DNA of 20,958 nt from a bacterium. Lineage in GTDB: Bacteria; Bacteroidota; Bacteroidia; Bacteroidales; Bacteroidaceae. Positions within the stretch are counted from its first letter, which is position 1, and every line of letters begins with the position of its first letter. Shown one piece after another: positions 7,849 through 17,058 of this stretch. The notes under the pieces were generated by a model. That model was not told where the DNA came from, did no database searches, and saw only the letters and a list, made by a program, of their open reading frames with translations. The DNA lies in the NCBI GenBank assembly GCA_004559785.1, contig SFXD01000033.1:1-20958 (forward strand), written 5' to 3'. Made by a program: the position numbers and the translations under genes.

Positions 7849-7918
7849 GGGCAAAGACATGCCATGATATACACCCCGTTGCGGGATGTCCGGTGACATG
7901 TCGTGTATGTCTTTGCCC
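7849..7918. repeat. 12-base inverted repeat enclosing an inner hairpin, 3' of ridA
   Basis: GGGCAAAGACAT (7849-7860) pairs perfectly with ATGTCTTTGCCC (7907-7918). Inside are a small CCCG-TTG-CGGG hairpin and further partial complementarity. It begins 29 bases after the ridA stop. There is no T run on either strand, so it is not a canonical intrinsic terminator. It may act as an mRNA 3'-end stabiliser or be a repeat element. Confidence 0.55.
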
Positions 7919-8000
7919 TTACCGCTCTCCGTGCATTTGTCCATGGTGTCATGCCCTGGAGTGTGCGTTCTGTGCCCTTGCAGTGTGAGATATCCACCCT

Positions 8001-8047
8001 AAATTTATAGAGCACCCATCCTTGATGACAAATTTGTAGATCCCCAT
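8001..8047 (+). promoter_or_regulatory. Possible promoter region of the macroglobulin gene, with a near-direct repeat
   Basis: Two -7-like sequences, each one mismatch from TAnnTTTG, are present: TAAATTTA at 8000-8007 and CAAATTTG at 8029-8036. They lie within an imperfect direct repeat, AAATTTATAG-N-GCACCCAT at 8001 and AAATTTGTAGATCCCCAT at 8030. No good TTTG is found at the -33 position of either, so this is tentative. Confidence 0.3.
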
Positions 8048-8069
8048 TTAATTTAATGTATCTCAATCC

Positions 8070-11000
8070 ATGAAGTATATATTCCTGTCGATAATCCTGA
8101 ACATCGTGTTGTCAATCCATGTTCATGCCCGTACCACGGGGCGTGCCGGCTCGCTGGTGTCCATTCTGTCGGGCGTCAGGGAGGAGTGTGAGGTAGTGCC
8201 TGACTCCTTCTTTCCCAGGGTGCGTACCCTGATGGCGGAGGTTGCCGCACAGGACGACCCTGCTGCAAGGGCGGTATACAGTGCCACCCTGGCACACCTG
8301 CTGATGCAGAACACCCAAAGGGCTGCTGCATCGTCCAGGGACACGTCGAGCCCCACCGACAGCATAGAGGAATGGAGCGAGAGGGAGTATGAGCAATATG
8401 CCGCATCCATGTACCGCAATGCCCTACGCGACATGGATATTTTATATGGTACGCCCACGTGCGACTGGCTGCCCCTCGTACTGAGGGGCAGGGACGAGAA
8501 GGTCTTCGGCAGCAGTATGCTACATGTGGTATGGCAGGCTATGGCTGCAGACTTCCCTCCTTATCGCAGGACGGACTACGACTTGCCCTCCTATGCCGAC
8601 ATAATGGCGTTCTATGCTTCACGCTCGAAGAGGGAGGCTGCGTTGCGTATGTCGCTCGACTCCCTGGAGACCGTGGAGGACAGGGTTGTCAGGAGGAAAG
8701 GCTACGAGGTCTTGGTGCGGCAGTATGAGGACATACCTTCGTGCGACATGGCATACGATGCGCTGGCAGGACTGACAGACGACAAGGCAGGTAAGGTGGC
8801 ATTGCTCCGCAAGGCTCTCGACAGGTATCCCCGTTCCGTAGCCTTGCGTAATGCCCTATCCACAGCACTGCGCCCAATATTGAACTACCAGATGCCCTTG
8901 CTGTGCTATCCCGACAAGGAGTACGACATACCTCTCACCATTGCCAACATGAAGGGGATGACGCTGACCATCTACCGCATGCCCGACGACTTCGCCATCA
9001 ACTACCGTTCAGACACTTCCGTGGTAAGGCAGGTCAGGATGAAGGGCAAGGTGCTGAGGCGCGACAAGGTGGCGTTCCCCCTACATCCCGTCGAGGAGGT
9101 ATGGCACGACACCCTGCGCTGGAAAGCCCCCGACCTTGGGGTGTATGCTTTGGTGACTGAGGGCAAGCCCGGAGCCAAGGTGGAGGATGCCTTGCCCGAG
9201 GTACACGTCTTCTATGTTTCGCGACTCGGCATATCCTTCCACGACCTACCCAAGGGTAAGACCCAGATAATAGTGACCGATGCCATGAGCGGGCAACCCG
9301 TGCCCGACGTGCAGGTCCATCTAAGCAAGACGAAACCAAATGGGGAATTGGTCCCCACGGTGACACTCACCACCGACGACAGTGGCAAGGCCTTGTACGA
9401 AGGAACGTCCAGAGGAGTGATGTTCGTATCCGCCTCCAAGGGCGAGGACAGGGCATGGAAGAGCGTTGGCAGGAAGAACCGCATATTTGCCCCCTATGCT
9501 ACCAGAGGCTCACAGGGCAAGGAGTATGTCGTGCAGGTCTTCACCGACAGGGCTGTCTACCGCCCAGGGCAGAAGGTGTACGTGGGAGCCTTGGCATACT
9601 CCGTGCAGGGAGACGATGCCTCCGTGCTGGAAGGCAGGGACTACACGCTGACCTTCCTCGATGCCAAGCGGACGGAACTGGCAAGGCATTTCCTCAAGAC
9701 TGACGGCTTCGGTATGCTGTCGGACTCGCTGCAGATTCCCAAGGATGCTGCTCCCGGACGCTATATCGTCAGGGTAGGGACTGGCAGCACGTCGGTACGC
9801 GTGGAGGAATATCGCCGCCCGACCTTCGAGGTCAGGATGGACGAACCACCTTCGGTAAGCCTGCCTGCTGACAGCATCACGCTGACGGGCAGTGCTGCAA
9901 CATTTAGCGGACTTCCACTTGCCGATGTACGTGTGGCTGGCAAGGCGACGTTCAGCAGCACCCCTTGGCTGAGGGACATTGCAGTCTCGTCCGTCCTGAT
10001 TGACACGGTGCGCACCGATGCCGGCGGACGCTTTGCCGTAAGGATACCACTGAAGGAGGGGCAGAGGGCAATGCGCCAGTATGGTACGAGGATGACCGTA
10101 TGCGTGGACGTACTCAGTTCCACTGGCGAGACACAGCAGGGCGAGGCCTCCGTATGCCTGTCCACCAAGCCCTTCGTGCTGAGGGGAGAGATACCCTCGG
10201 TACAGGACAGGGAGCATCCGCGACCATGGAGGCTCAGCCTATACTCCGGCACAGGCCGCCTGATGGAGGAGGACATTACGTGCAACCTGCTCAGGGACGG
10301 GCGCACGGTGCACACCTTCAGTTTCCCGTCCGGCAAGGAAGTGGTGCCGGAATGCATCTCGTCGTTGCCCTCCGGCGCATACGCCCTAAGGGCTGAGTAT
10401 GCCAGCGGCAGCGACACAGCCCGCTACGAGGCAGGGCTTGAGATATTCTCCATGAGCGACACTAAGCTCGGCAGCAAACAGGAACTGCGGCTATATACCC
10501 AGTGCGACACCTTCGGGATTGGCCGCCCCGCCACAGTGCAGATAGGCACCACCTTGCCACGGGCATGGATATACCTCACCATGGCAAGTGCCGACAGGGT
10601 GGTGAAGGATACCCTGATGTGCCTGGCCGATACCGCATTCACCTGGCCGATACCTTACAGGGAGGAGTATGGCGACGGGCTTTCAGTCAGTGCGAGCGTC
10701 ATGCATGAAGGCGAGCTGCATGCTGCGTCGCTGTCACTTGTGAAGCAAAGCCCCGACAAACGCCTGAGGATGCGCTGGGAAACCTTCCGCGACAAGTCGC
10801 GTCCGGGACAGGCAGAGGAGTGGAAACTCTCACTGAGGATGCCCGATGGGACTCCAGCCCTCGCCAACGTCCTGCTCTCCATGTACGACGCTTCACTCGA
10901 CGACATCGTCCGGCATTCGCTCAGGTTGTACACTCCTTGTCGCAGGTACGTTCCATACATGCGCCATTACGGAGGCTCCTTCTTCGACACCGACTCCTGG

Positions 11001-13466
11001 CATTGGAATCTCGACCTTCCTGTAAAGCTAATTGCCGGGAGGGGAACAACGTTCTCCGTGTTCGATGGTGGGTTCTTCCCCTTCCAGGGAGACATGGCTT
11101 TCGGAGGAGATTTCAGAGGTCGCATCGCTGGCCTCGAGTTGTCGGAAGGCATGCAGGGCAGCAGGAAGATGTTGGCTGCCAGTGACATGAAAGTCATGTC
11201 CTTGGCAGGTGTCGCAACGGAAGGGGCGGCAATGTCTAATGTGGTGGAGGACGACGAGGCAGCAGACATCTCGCCCTTGGGCAGGAAGGCGTACGAAAAT
11301 GGTAATGGCAAAGCCAAGGACGACGGGCTGGTGCGTGGCACACATGCCGACGCATTCTCCGAGTTGGCGTTCTTCCGTCCCGTCCTGCGTACTGGTGCCG
11401 ACGGCAACCTTGCAATATCCTTCACTATGCCCGAGAGCCTGACCCGCTGGCATCTGAAGGGTTTTGCCCATACCAAGGACGTGTACGCATGTGGCATCGA
11501 CGAGGCAGTGGAGGTAAGCAAGGAACTGATGGCTGAGATGTACCTGCCAAGGTTCCTCCGGAAGGGCGACAAGGCCTCGTTCACGGCTTCTGTCAGGAAT
11601 AACTCCAGCCAGAGGCAGGCAGGCACTGCCACATGCCTCATGATGGATGCTTCTACCGAGGCCGTCCTGCAACGTTGGCAGATGACATTCGACCTTGCTG
11701 CAGGGGCAGACACCATCTTTACATTATTATTATATGATGTGGCTCAGGAAACGTCCGAACTGCTCTTGCGATGGAAGGCAAGTGCCGAGGACTTTGCCGA
11801 CGGAGAACAGAGGAGCATACCCGTATTGTCTGACACTGAGACGGTGACGGAGACCAAGGCGTTCTCGCTGAGCAACCCCGGCACTACACGCATAGACCTC
11901 ACACGCCTGTATGCCTCCAACCACCCTCTTGCCACGGGCAGGAGGATGACTGTTGAGTACACTACGCGTCCACTCTGGATGGCTCTTCGCTCCCTGCCAC
12001 ACCTGTATTCGCCGGCAAGCAACGACGTGCTGAGCCTGACGGCAGCCTATTATGCCACAACGCAGGCAAGGAACATTCTCGGCATGGCTTCTGTACAGGC
12101 ATCCGATGCCAGTTTGGTAAGCAGCCTTGCCGACTCGCTGTCGTATGGCGACGCATTGACGTTGGACAACCGTATGTCCCTGCTCTCGCGCCTGTCGGCA
12201 AGGCAGCGTACGGACGGCTCGTTTGCATGGTACCCCGGCATGAGGGGTAACGAATACGTCACACGTGAGGTTGCCACGCAACTGGCACGCCTCAGGGCTT
12301 GCTCGCCCAATGCCGACGAGGCTTCGGTAGTGGCAGACAGGGTGCTGGCAAGTGCCTTGACATACCTTTCCAAACAATTCCGCCGCACCTGCGAGGATGT
12401 CAGGAAGGACAAATCGGAGGTGCCCTGGTCAGCACTCTCATACCTATACCTGCTGCATCGCTCGGGCATGCAGCCGGAGACTGACATTTCCAAGGATGCC
12501 GACTACCTCGTAGGCAGGCTGGCAGACCAGGCAGCCAAGACCTCTTCCCCAGAGGAGGATGCCATGGCAGCCATAGTGCTCAACGCCCATGGCAGGCAAA
12601 AGGACGCAATAGACAGGATGGACAAGGTGTGCAGGCTCGTCTCGCACAAGGACGGATGCTACCTGGCTTATCCCAGTGGCAATGGAATATCCATCGACCG
12701 CAAGTTGCAGGCACATGTACAGGTAATGGAGGCCGTATGCGAGGTAATGCCCGACAGCACGCACATCATCAATGGACTTACGGAATGGCTCTTGCAGCAG
12801 AAGCGCACCCAGCAATGGGACGACCCCGTACGTACGGTGAATGCCGTCCATGCCCTTGTGAAACAGGATGGCAAGTCCCTCGCTGATGCATCGTCGGACG
12901 TTCTCAGGTTGCGCGACTCGGGCGTAACACGTAGGCTGCCAGCGCCTGATGGAGCCATGGGCTGTGTGTGCGACAGTGCCAAGGTGGATGCTCCTTCGCT
13001 GCTTACGATAGAGAAGCGTTCGTCCAGCCTCTCGTGGGGTGCGGTATTTGCCACCTACGAAATGCCCATGGACAGCGTGAGGGCGCACTGGCAGGGCTTC
13101 CGCATACGCAGGGACATCCCGGCTGGGGCAGCAAGGGTAGGGGACAGGCTGCATGTCCGCTATACGGTGACAGCCGACCGCGACTACGATTTCGTATCGC
13201 TAAGGACTACACGTCCGGCTGCCACAGAACCTGCCTCCAAAGTCTCAGGATATGCCTCGCAGGGAACCATAGGGTATTACATGGAGGTGCGTGACACGGG
13301 ATGCGAGTACTATTTCGACTCCATGCCAAGGGGGACATACGTCATAGATGAAGACTGGATAGTGGAGCGCACAGGCGAGTATGTCACAGGTTCTGCCTCA
13401 ATTCGCTGTGTTTATGCCCCCGAATACCAATCGAACATGTCGGGAGCAAGGCTTGTGGTGGAATAA
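8070..13466 (+). CDS. Alpha-2-macroglobulin-like secreted protein lacking the thioester
   Basis: The 1798-residue product has an N-terminal signal peptide (MKYIFLSIILNIVLSIHVHA, cleavage near residue 20, no lipobox), so it is periplasmic or secreted. A carboxypeptidase-regulatory-like segment lies near 390-440. An MG2 domain starts around residue 485 with the hallmark FTDRAVYRPGQKVYV. The central A2M domain lies at about 1100-1190 (FFRPVLRTGADGNLAISFTM, then SLTRWHLKGFAHT). An alpha-helical terpenoid-cyclase-like domain follows (about 1290-1640), then a C-terminal MG10-like domain containing GTYVIDEDWIVERTGEY. The CxEQ thioester motif expected at the start of the helical domain is absent; around residue 1312 the sequence reads SPASNDVLSLTAAYYATT. 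Family role: a protease trap or structural surface protein; without a thioester, covalent trapping is not expected. No penicillin-binding protein 1C gene is adjacent, unlike the enterobacterial arrangement. Confidence 0.88.
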   Translation: MKYIFLSIILNIVLSIHVHARTTGRAGSLVSILSGVREECEVVPDSFFPRVRTLMAEVAAQDDPAARAVYSATLAHLLMQNTQRAAASSRDTSSPTDSIEEWSEREYEQYAASMYRNALRDMDILYGTPTCDWLPLVLRGRDEKVFGSSMLHVVWQAMAADFPPYRRTDYDLPSYADIMAFYASRSKREAALRMSLDSLETVEDRVVRRKGYEVLVRQYEDIPSCDMAYDALAGLTDDKAGKVALLRKALDRYPRSVALRNALSTALRPILNYQMPLLCYPDKEYDIPLTIANMKGMTLTIYRMPDDFAINYRSDTSVVRQVRMKGKVLRRDKVAFPLHPVEEVWHDTLRWKAPDLGVYALVTEGKPGAKVEDALPEVHVFYVSRLGISFHDLPKGKTQIIVTDAMSGQPVPDVQVHLSKTKPNGELVPTVTLTTDDSGKALYEGTSRGVMFVSASKGEDRAWKSVGRKNRIFAPYATRGSQGKEYVVQVFTDRAVYRPGQKVYVGALAYSVQGDDASVLEGRDYTLTFLDAKRTELARHFLKTDGFGMLSDSLQIPKDAAPGRYIVRVGTGSTSVRVEEYRRPTFEVRMDEPPSVSLPADSITLTGSAATFSGLPLADVRVAGKATFSSTPWLRDIAVSSVLIDTVRTDAGGRFAVRIPLKEGQRAMRQYGTRMTVCVDVLSSTGETQQGEASVCLSTKPFVLRGEIPSVQDREHPRPWRLSLYSGTGRLMEEDITCNLLRDGRTVHTFSFPSGKEVVPECISSLPSGAYALRAEYASGSDTARYEAGLEIFSMSDTKLGSKQELRLYTQCDTFGIGRPATVQIGTTLPRAWIYLTMASADRVVKDTLMCLADTAFTWPIPYREEYGDGLSVSASVMHEGELHAASLSLVKQSPDKRLRMRWETFRDKSRPGQAEEWKLSLRMPDGTPALANVLLSMYDASLDDIVRHSLRLYTPCRRYVPYMRHYGGSFFDTDSWHWNLDLPVKLIAGRGTTFSVFDGGFFPFQGDMAFGGDFRGRIAGLELSEGMQGSRKMLAASDMKVMSLAGVATEGAAMSNVVEDDEAADISPLGRKAYENGNGKAKDDGLVRGTHADAFSELAFFRPVLRTGADGNLAISFTMPESLTRWHLKGFAHTKDVYACGIDEAVEVSKELMAEMYLPRFLRKGDKASFTASVRNNSSQRQAGTATCLMMDASTEAVLQRWQMTFDLAAGADTIFTLLLYDVAQETSELLLRWKASAEDFADGEQRSIPVLSDTETVTETKAFSLSNPGTTRIDLTRLYASNHPLATGRRMTVEYTTRPLWMALRSLPHLYSPASNDVLSLTAAYYATTQARNILGMASVQASDASLVSSLADSLSYGDALTLDNRMSLLSRLSARQRTDGSFAWYPGMRGNEYVTREVATQLARLRACSPNADEASVVADRVLASALTYLSKQFRRTCEDVRKDKSEVPWSALSYLYLLHRSGMQPETDISKDADYLVGRLADQAAKTSSPEEDAMAAIVLNAHGRQKDAIDRMDKVCRLVSHKDGCYLAYPSGNGISIDRKLQAHVQVMEAVCEVMPDSTHIINGLTEWLLQQKRTQQWDDPVRTVNAVHALVKQDGKSLADASSDVLRLRDSGVTRRLPAPDGAMGCVCDSAKVDAPSLLTIEKRSSSLSWGAVFATYEMPMDSVRAHWQGFRIRRDIPAGAARVGDRLHVRYTVTADRDYDFVSLRTTRPAATEPASKVSGYASQGTIGYYMEVRDTGCEYYFDSMPRGTYVIDEDWIVERTGEYVTGSASIRCVYAPEYQSNMSGARLVVE

Positions 13467-13500
13467 GAATGTAATTCGCATAAAAATATTTCACATTTTT

Positions 13501-13531
13501 TTTGCTGGTTGACAAAAATAGCATATCTTTG
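13501..13531 (+). promoter_or_regulatory. Bacteroidetes-type promoter of the fasciclin lipoprotein gene
   Basis: TTTG at 13501-13504 and TATCTTTG at 13524-13531 are separated by exactly 19 bases, matching the TTTG/TAnnTTTG consensus. Transcription would start near 13538, leaving a leader of roughly 37 bases. It shows that this gene is transcribed separately from the macroglobulin gene. Confidence 0.75.
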
Positions 13532-13574
13532 TAGCGCATGACTAAATATTGTTAATTAAACCCTTGGGCTGAAC

Positions 13575-15665
13575 ATGAAAAAGATCTTATCCTTATTTAT
13601 CCTATGCACCATGCTGATGGTCGTGGGATGTAGCGAGTCTATAGACTCCTCTGCAAGGTATGTGTTTACGGAGGAGACTATCATAAGTTATTTGGAGAAA
13701 CACCCCCAATACAGTACATATGTAGATATTGTAGGCAAGGTGAAGGTGAGCCGTATGTCGCAGACCACCATCAAGCAGTTGCTCTCTGCAAGAGGCAACT
13801 ATACCGTATTCGCACCCACCAACGAAGCCATCCTACTGTATCTGGAGGAACTGACTGAGAAGGAAATCATCTCTGCGCCCAACTGGGAGGGTTTCTATTC
13901 CGACCGCTCGCGTGACTCCATCTACGAGGTCATAGCCTACAATAGCGTCATAGATGGTGGAGACCTGCTCGTGTACGAGGTGGGAGCACTGCCCGTAACG
14001 CAGGATGCCGAAATTCCCATGCCGAACATGTACGACCGCAAGCTGAGCGTACATTGGGGAGACAATGACGACATCCTTATCAACAACTCGCCCATAGACA
14101 TCAAGAACAGGGACATACCAGCCATCAACGGCGTGATACATGCCATGAATAGGGTGGTTGCTCCGAGCAACAATACCATGGGGCACCTGCTCAACACATA
14201 TCTGGAGGGTAGGAAGGAGGGCTTCCGCGTGGCTGCCAAGCTGGTCAAGGCTATTGGCATGCTCGATGAACTAACCAAGGTAAAGGACGAGGAGTACGAG
14301 AACCTCTACCTTACCAAGCAGATACCAGACCTCGACGTGACGAACGGAAACGGAGGCTCCAACTACAAGGCTTGGGCTCCGGAACACAGATACTACGGAT
14401 TCACCTACTTCGCCGAGACCGATGAGTTCTGGGAGAGAGAACTGCAGAAGGAGGTGGGACAGATTGAGCCAGAGGATGTCATGGCTTACCTGCAAGGCAA
14501 GGGCATTTATCCCGATGCCAAGGTGAACGAGAACTATCAGGAGGAAGACAACCTGCTCAACCTCTTCGTCACCTATCACCTGCTGCCAGAGAAACTCACC
14601 ACCGACCACCTCGTATACCATTACAACGAGAAGGGGTACAGCATCAACCTGCAGGTTCCCACCGTGGCGATGGCAGAGTTCTACACCACCATGGGCAAGC
14701 GCAGGCTGCTGAAGATATTCGAGAGCAAGGAAAGCAATGGGGTATACCTCAACAGATTCCCCGAACTGAGCAACGGGCGCAGGGGGTCGTATCACGAGAT
14801 AGGATGCCTGCCGCAAAACGAGGGTGTACTGGTGGGGACGCCAAACATGGAGGGTGACAACAACATCCGAAACGGAATGATTTATCCCATCGACAAGCTG
14901 CTCGTATACGACGACCTGACACGCAGCAACATGGGGCAATACCGCATACGTTGGGACGTGTCTGCCATGTTCCCAGAGCTCATCAACAACGACTGCCGAA
15001 TGTCGGAACTGAATGACGAGAAACACAAGAACGTGGCTATCCCACCATCGAGCATCTACCAGTACCTGGAGGACTGCGACGTATCGGACGACACATATTT
15101 CTTCTATTGGACGGGTCGTGGCAACGGATGGCACAACTATCTTGGTGATGAGTTCAACATACAGGGCATGTCAGAGGTTACGATGAAGCTTCCCCCAGTG
15201 CCTATACGCGGCACGTACGAGTTGCGCTTTGCCGTTCAGAGCGGCGGAGCACGCGGCATGGTGCAGTTCTACTGGGGTACTGACAAGGAGCGTCTGGCCG
15301 TACAGGGAATACCACTTGACATTCGTCTCAGCCCAGCCAGCGACCCCATAAAGCTCGGATACCAGAAAGATACCGAGGATGACGACTACAACGCCGAGAT
15401 TGACAAGGCCATGCGTAACAATGGCTTCATGAAGGGATCGGAGCTATACTGCGCTGGTTCGCCAGGCATAGAGACCATGGCAAGGGCCGACAATATCTCA
15501 AGCCGCCGCATCATCGTACGCCAGACGATGGATCCCGACGAGACGTACTACATCCGTTTCAAGACAGTGCTCGACGATCCGACACGCCAGTTCTACATGG
15601 ACTATCTGGAGTATGCTGCCAAGGAGGTATACGACAATCCCGAGACACCCGAGGACATCTGGTAA
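13575..15665 (+). CDS. Fasciclin (FAS1) domain lipoprotein
   Basis: The 696-residue product starts with a lipoprotein signal peptide (MKKILSLFILCTMLMVVGC), lipidation at C19. The residues after it, SES, partly fit the acidic lipoprotein export signal that sends Bacteroidetes lipoproteins to the cell surface. A first FAS1-like domain covers about 27-195 with the expected H1-like NYTVFAPTNEAI and a closing INGVIHAMNRVV. A second, divergent one covers about 205-450, with LFVTYHLLPEKL and RNGMIYPIDKLLVYD. The last 200 residues are beta-rich, with a GTYELRFAVQSGGARGMVQFYWG segment like a carbohydrate-binding jelly roll, and have no known assignment from me. FAS1 domains generally mediate adhesion. 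Such proteins often sit with SusC/SusD pairs, but none is seen here. It has its own promoter. Confidence 0.82.
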   Translation: MKKILSLFILCTMLMVVGCSESIDSSARYVFTEETIISYLEKHPQYSTYVDIVGKVKVSRMSQTTIKQLLSARGNYTVFAPTNEAILLYLEELTEKEIISAPNWEGFYSDRSRDSIYEVIAYNSVIDGGDLLVYEVGALPVTQDAEIPMPNMYDRKLSVHWGDNDDILINNSPIDIKNRDIPAINGVIHAMNRVVAPSNNTMGHLLNTYLEGRKEGFRVAAKLVKAIGMLDELTKVKDEEYENLYLTKQIPDLDVTNGNGGSNYKAWAPEHRYYGFTYFAETDEFWERELQKEVGQIEPEDVMAYLQGKGIYPDAKVNENYQEEDNLLNLFVTYHLLPEKLTTDHLVYHYNEKGYSINLQVPTVAMAEFYTTMGKRRLLKIFESKESNGVYLNRFPELSNGRRGSYHEIGCLPQNEGVLVGTPNMEGDNNIRNGMIYPIDKLLVYDDLTRSNMGQYRIRWDVSAMFPELINNDCRMSELNDEKHKNVAIPPSSIYQYLEDCDVSDDTYFFYWTGRGNGWHNYLGDEFNIQGMSEVTMKLPPVPIRGTYELRFAVQSGGARGMVQFYWGTDKERLAVQGIPLDIRLSPASDPIKLGYQKDTEDDDYNAEIDKAMRNNGFMKGSELYCAGSPGIETMARADNISSRRIIVRQTMDPDETYYIRFKTVLDDPTRQFYMDYLEYAAKEVYDNPETPEDIW

Positions 15666-15685
15666 CTCCCTTCTACGACAGACTA

Positions 15686-15720
15686 TAAGAAAGCCGCCAC
15701 TCATTGATATGGGTGGCGGC
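15686..15720 (-). terminator. Terminator of the serine hydrolase gene, possibly bidirectional
   Basis: A 10-pair stem, GCCGCCACTC (15693-15702) with GGGTGGCGGC (15711-15720), encloses an eight-base loop. On the minus strand it is followed by CTTTCTTAT, a reasonable T-rich tail, so it best serves the gene ending at 15769. It also lies 27 bases after the stop of the plus-strand fasciclin gene, but there the tail is not T-rich. Confidence 0.65.
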
Positions 15721-15762
15721 TCGCATCTCACGGCTCGCATCTCACGGCTCATAGCTCACGGC
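15721..15762. repeat. Three tandem 14-base repeats between convergent genes
   Basis: TCGCATCTCACGGC occurs twice exactly (15721-15734, 15735-15748), followed by a diverged third unit TCATAGCTCACGGC (15749-15762). The array starts right at the base of the terminator stem and ends 6 bases from the stop codon of the hydrolase gene. Confidence 0.85.
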
Positions 15763-15768
15763 TTCCAT

Positions 15769-16992
15769 CTACTTAGTCCTGCCCGTGAATGCGTCTATGT
15801 CCTTTGTATTGGTAGTCTGCGAGAAGAACTTCTCCGAAGCCTTGTCCATGGCCTCCGACCAAGGTCTCCATTCTGCCACGCATATCTGTACCACCCACAG
15901 CTTCAGCTGCTTCTTGTGCCAGTTGATGCTGCAGTTGGTGCCCCAAGCGCCACCATGGCCGAACCACGCATCCTCGTTGTCCTCAACGGGAGCCGTAAGT
16001 CCGAGAGAGTAGCCTCCCATGTTGGACGGGCGCGTGCTTACGGCAAGGATGCTCTTCACGGTCTCCTCCTTCAATATGCGTACGCCATTGTCACCCAGTC
16101 CCAGGTTCATGAGCATCTTGTAGAATTTGAGCTGGTCGTTGGCAGTAGTCCACAGGCCTGCACCGGCAGAGGCAAACACGTGCGAGTCGTTGTACGGACG
16201 CTGCTCCCAGTCAGCCTCGAAACGCCACTGGGCAGGTGAATCCTTCTTGGTGTCGTAGATCTCAATCTTGTTTTTCAGTTGTTTGTCGGTGGGCCAGAAC
16301 CATGTCGACTTCATGCCCAGGGGGTCGAGCACTTCCTGCTTGAGGTAGTTCTCCCACTTCATGCCCGTTATGGTCTCTACGATGGCAGCACCTATGTCAA
16401 TACCTGTGTTGGAGTAAAGGTCGCGTGTGCCTGGTTCGAACATGATGGGAGAACCTGCAGCCACCGATGCCACCTGACGGATGGGGCATCCGCCCGACCA
16501 TCCACCGCCGCGCACGTCACTTCGTTTGGCACTGATTTCGAAGGGGAATCCGCCTGTATGGTTGAGCACCATCCTCACCGTTAGCACGTTCTTTGCCTTG
16601 TGCAGTGTCCTTACTCCGTCCTTCTCTCCGTCCAACACCCATAGTTCGTTGAACTCAGGCAGGTATTTCGATACGGGGTCGTCCAGCGACAGCTTGCCTT
16701 CCTCCACAAGCTTTGCTATCGTCACTCCGCAGAACCCCTTGGTCTGCGAACACTGCATGAAAACGTTGTCCATGCTGATGGGACGTTTCTTATCCACGTC
16801 GGCATAGCCTATGCAGCACGTCTCTTGCACGCCGTCATTGTAGAACACGTTGATTGCACCTGCCAATTCGCCCCTGTCGACGTACGGCTGCAGGGCCTCT
16901 CTTGCAAATGAAGTCTGCGATTCCCTGACACCATCCTTTGCCGTAACTGAAATGCATAGTGCCAAAGCAAGCAATAAAAATAGTTTTTTCAT
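15769..16992 (-). CDS. Secreted serine hydrolase of the beta-lactamase/class C (EstB-like) family
   Basis: Starting at the ATG at 16992 the product has 407 residues and a Sec signal peptide (MKKLFLLLALALCISVTA, cleavage near 18). The three active-site motifs of the penicillin-binding/beta-lactamase fold are intact: S82-Q-T-K85, Y192-S-N194, and H345-G-G. Members include esterases, D-amino-peptidases and class C beta-lactamases; the sequence does not tell which substrate this one uses. The final 40 residues show no sorting domain, so a periplasmic site is likely. The frame can be read 28 codons further upstream to 17076, but that stretch precedes the predicted -7 element at 17034-17041 and would bury the signal peptide, so it is rejected. 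It is divergent from the transporter gene at 17252. Confidence 0.88.
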   Translation of the reverse strand: MKKLFLLLALALCISVTAKDGVRESQTSFAREALQPYVDRGELAGAINVFYNDGVQETCCIGYADVDKKRPISMDNVFMQCSQTKGFCGVTIAKLVEEGKLSLDDPVSKYLPEFNELWVLDGEKDGVRTLHKAKNVLTVRMVLNHTGGFPFEISAKRSDVRGGGWSGGCPIRQVASVAAGSPIMFEPGTRDLYSNTGIDIGAAIVETITGMKWENYLKQEVLDPLGMKSTWFWPTDKQLKNKIEIYDTKKDSPAQWRFEADWEQRPYNDSHVFASAGAGLWTTANDQLKFYKMLMNLGLGDNGVRILKEETVKSILAVSTRPSNMGGYSLGLTAPVEDNEDAWFGHGGAWGTNCSINWHKKQLKLWVVQICVAEWRPWSEAMDKASEKFFSQTTNTKDIDAFTGRTK

Positions 16993-17033
16993 AATAGGGT
17001 TGTTTAGTTGTAAATAATGATGAATCTGTACGC

Positions 17034-17041
17034 CAAAATTA
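17034..17041 (-). promoter_or_regulatory. Probable -7 element of the serine hydrolase promoter
   Basis: On the minus strand TAATTTTG matches TAnnTTTG and lies 42 bases before the ATG at 16992. The -33 region has no good TTTG at the standard distance. Confidence 0.5.
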
Positions 17042-17058
17042 ACACTTTTATCCATAAC

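Noticed and set aside
9510..10417. Overlapping minus-strand frames of 218 and 235 codons inside the macroglobulin gene
   Set aside because: Shadow frames of a high-GC coding region; no start signals and no domain.
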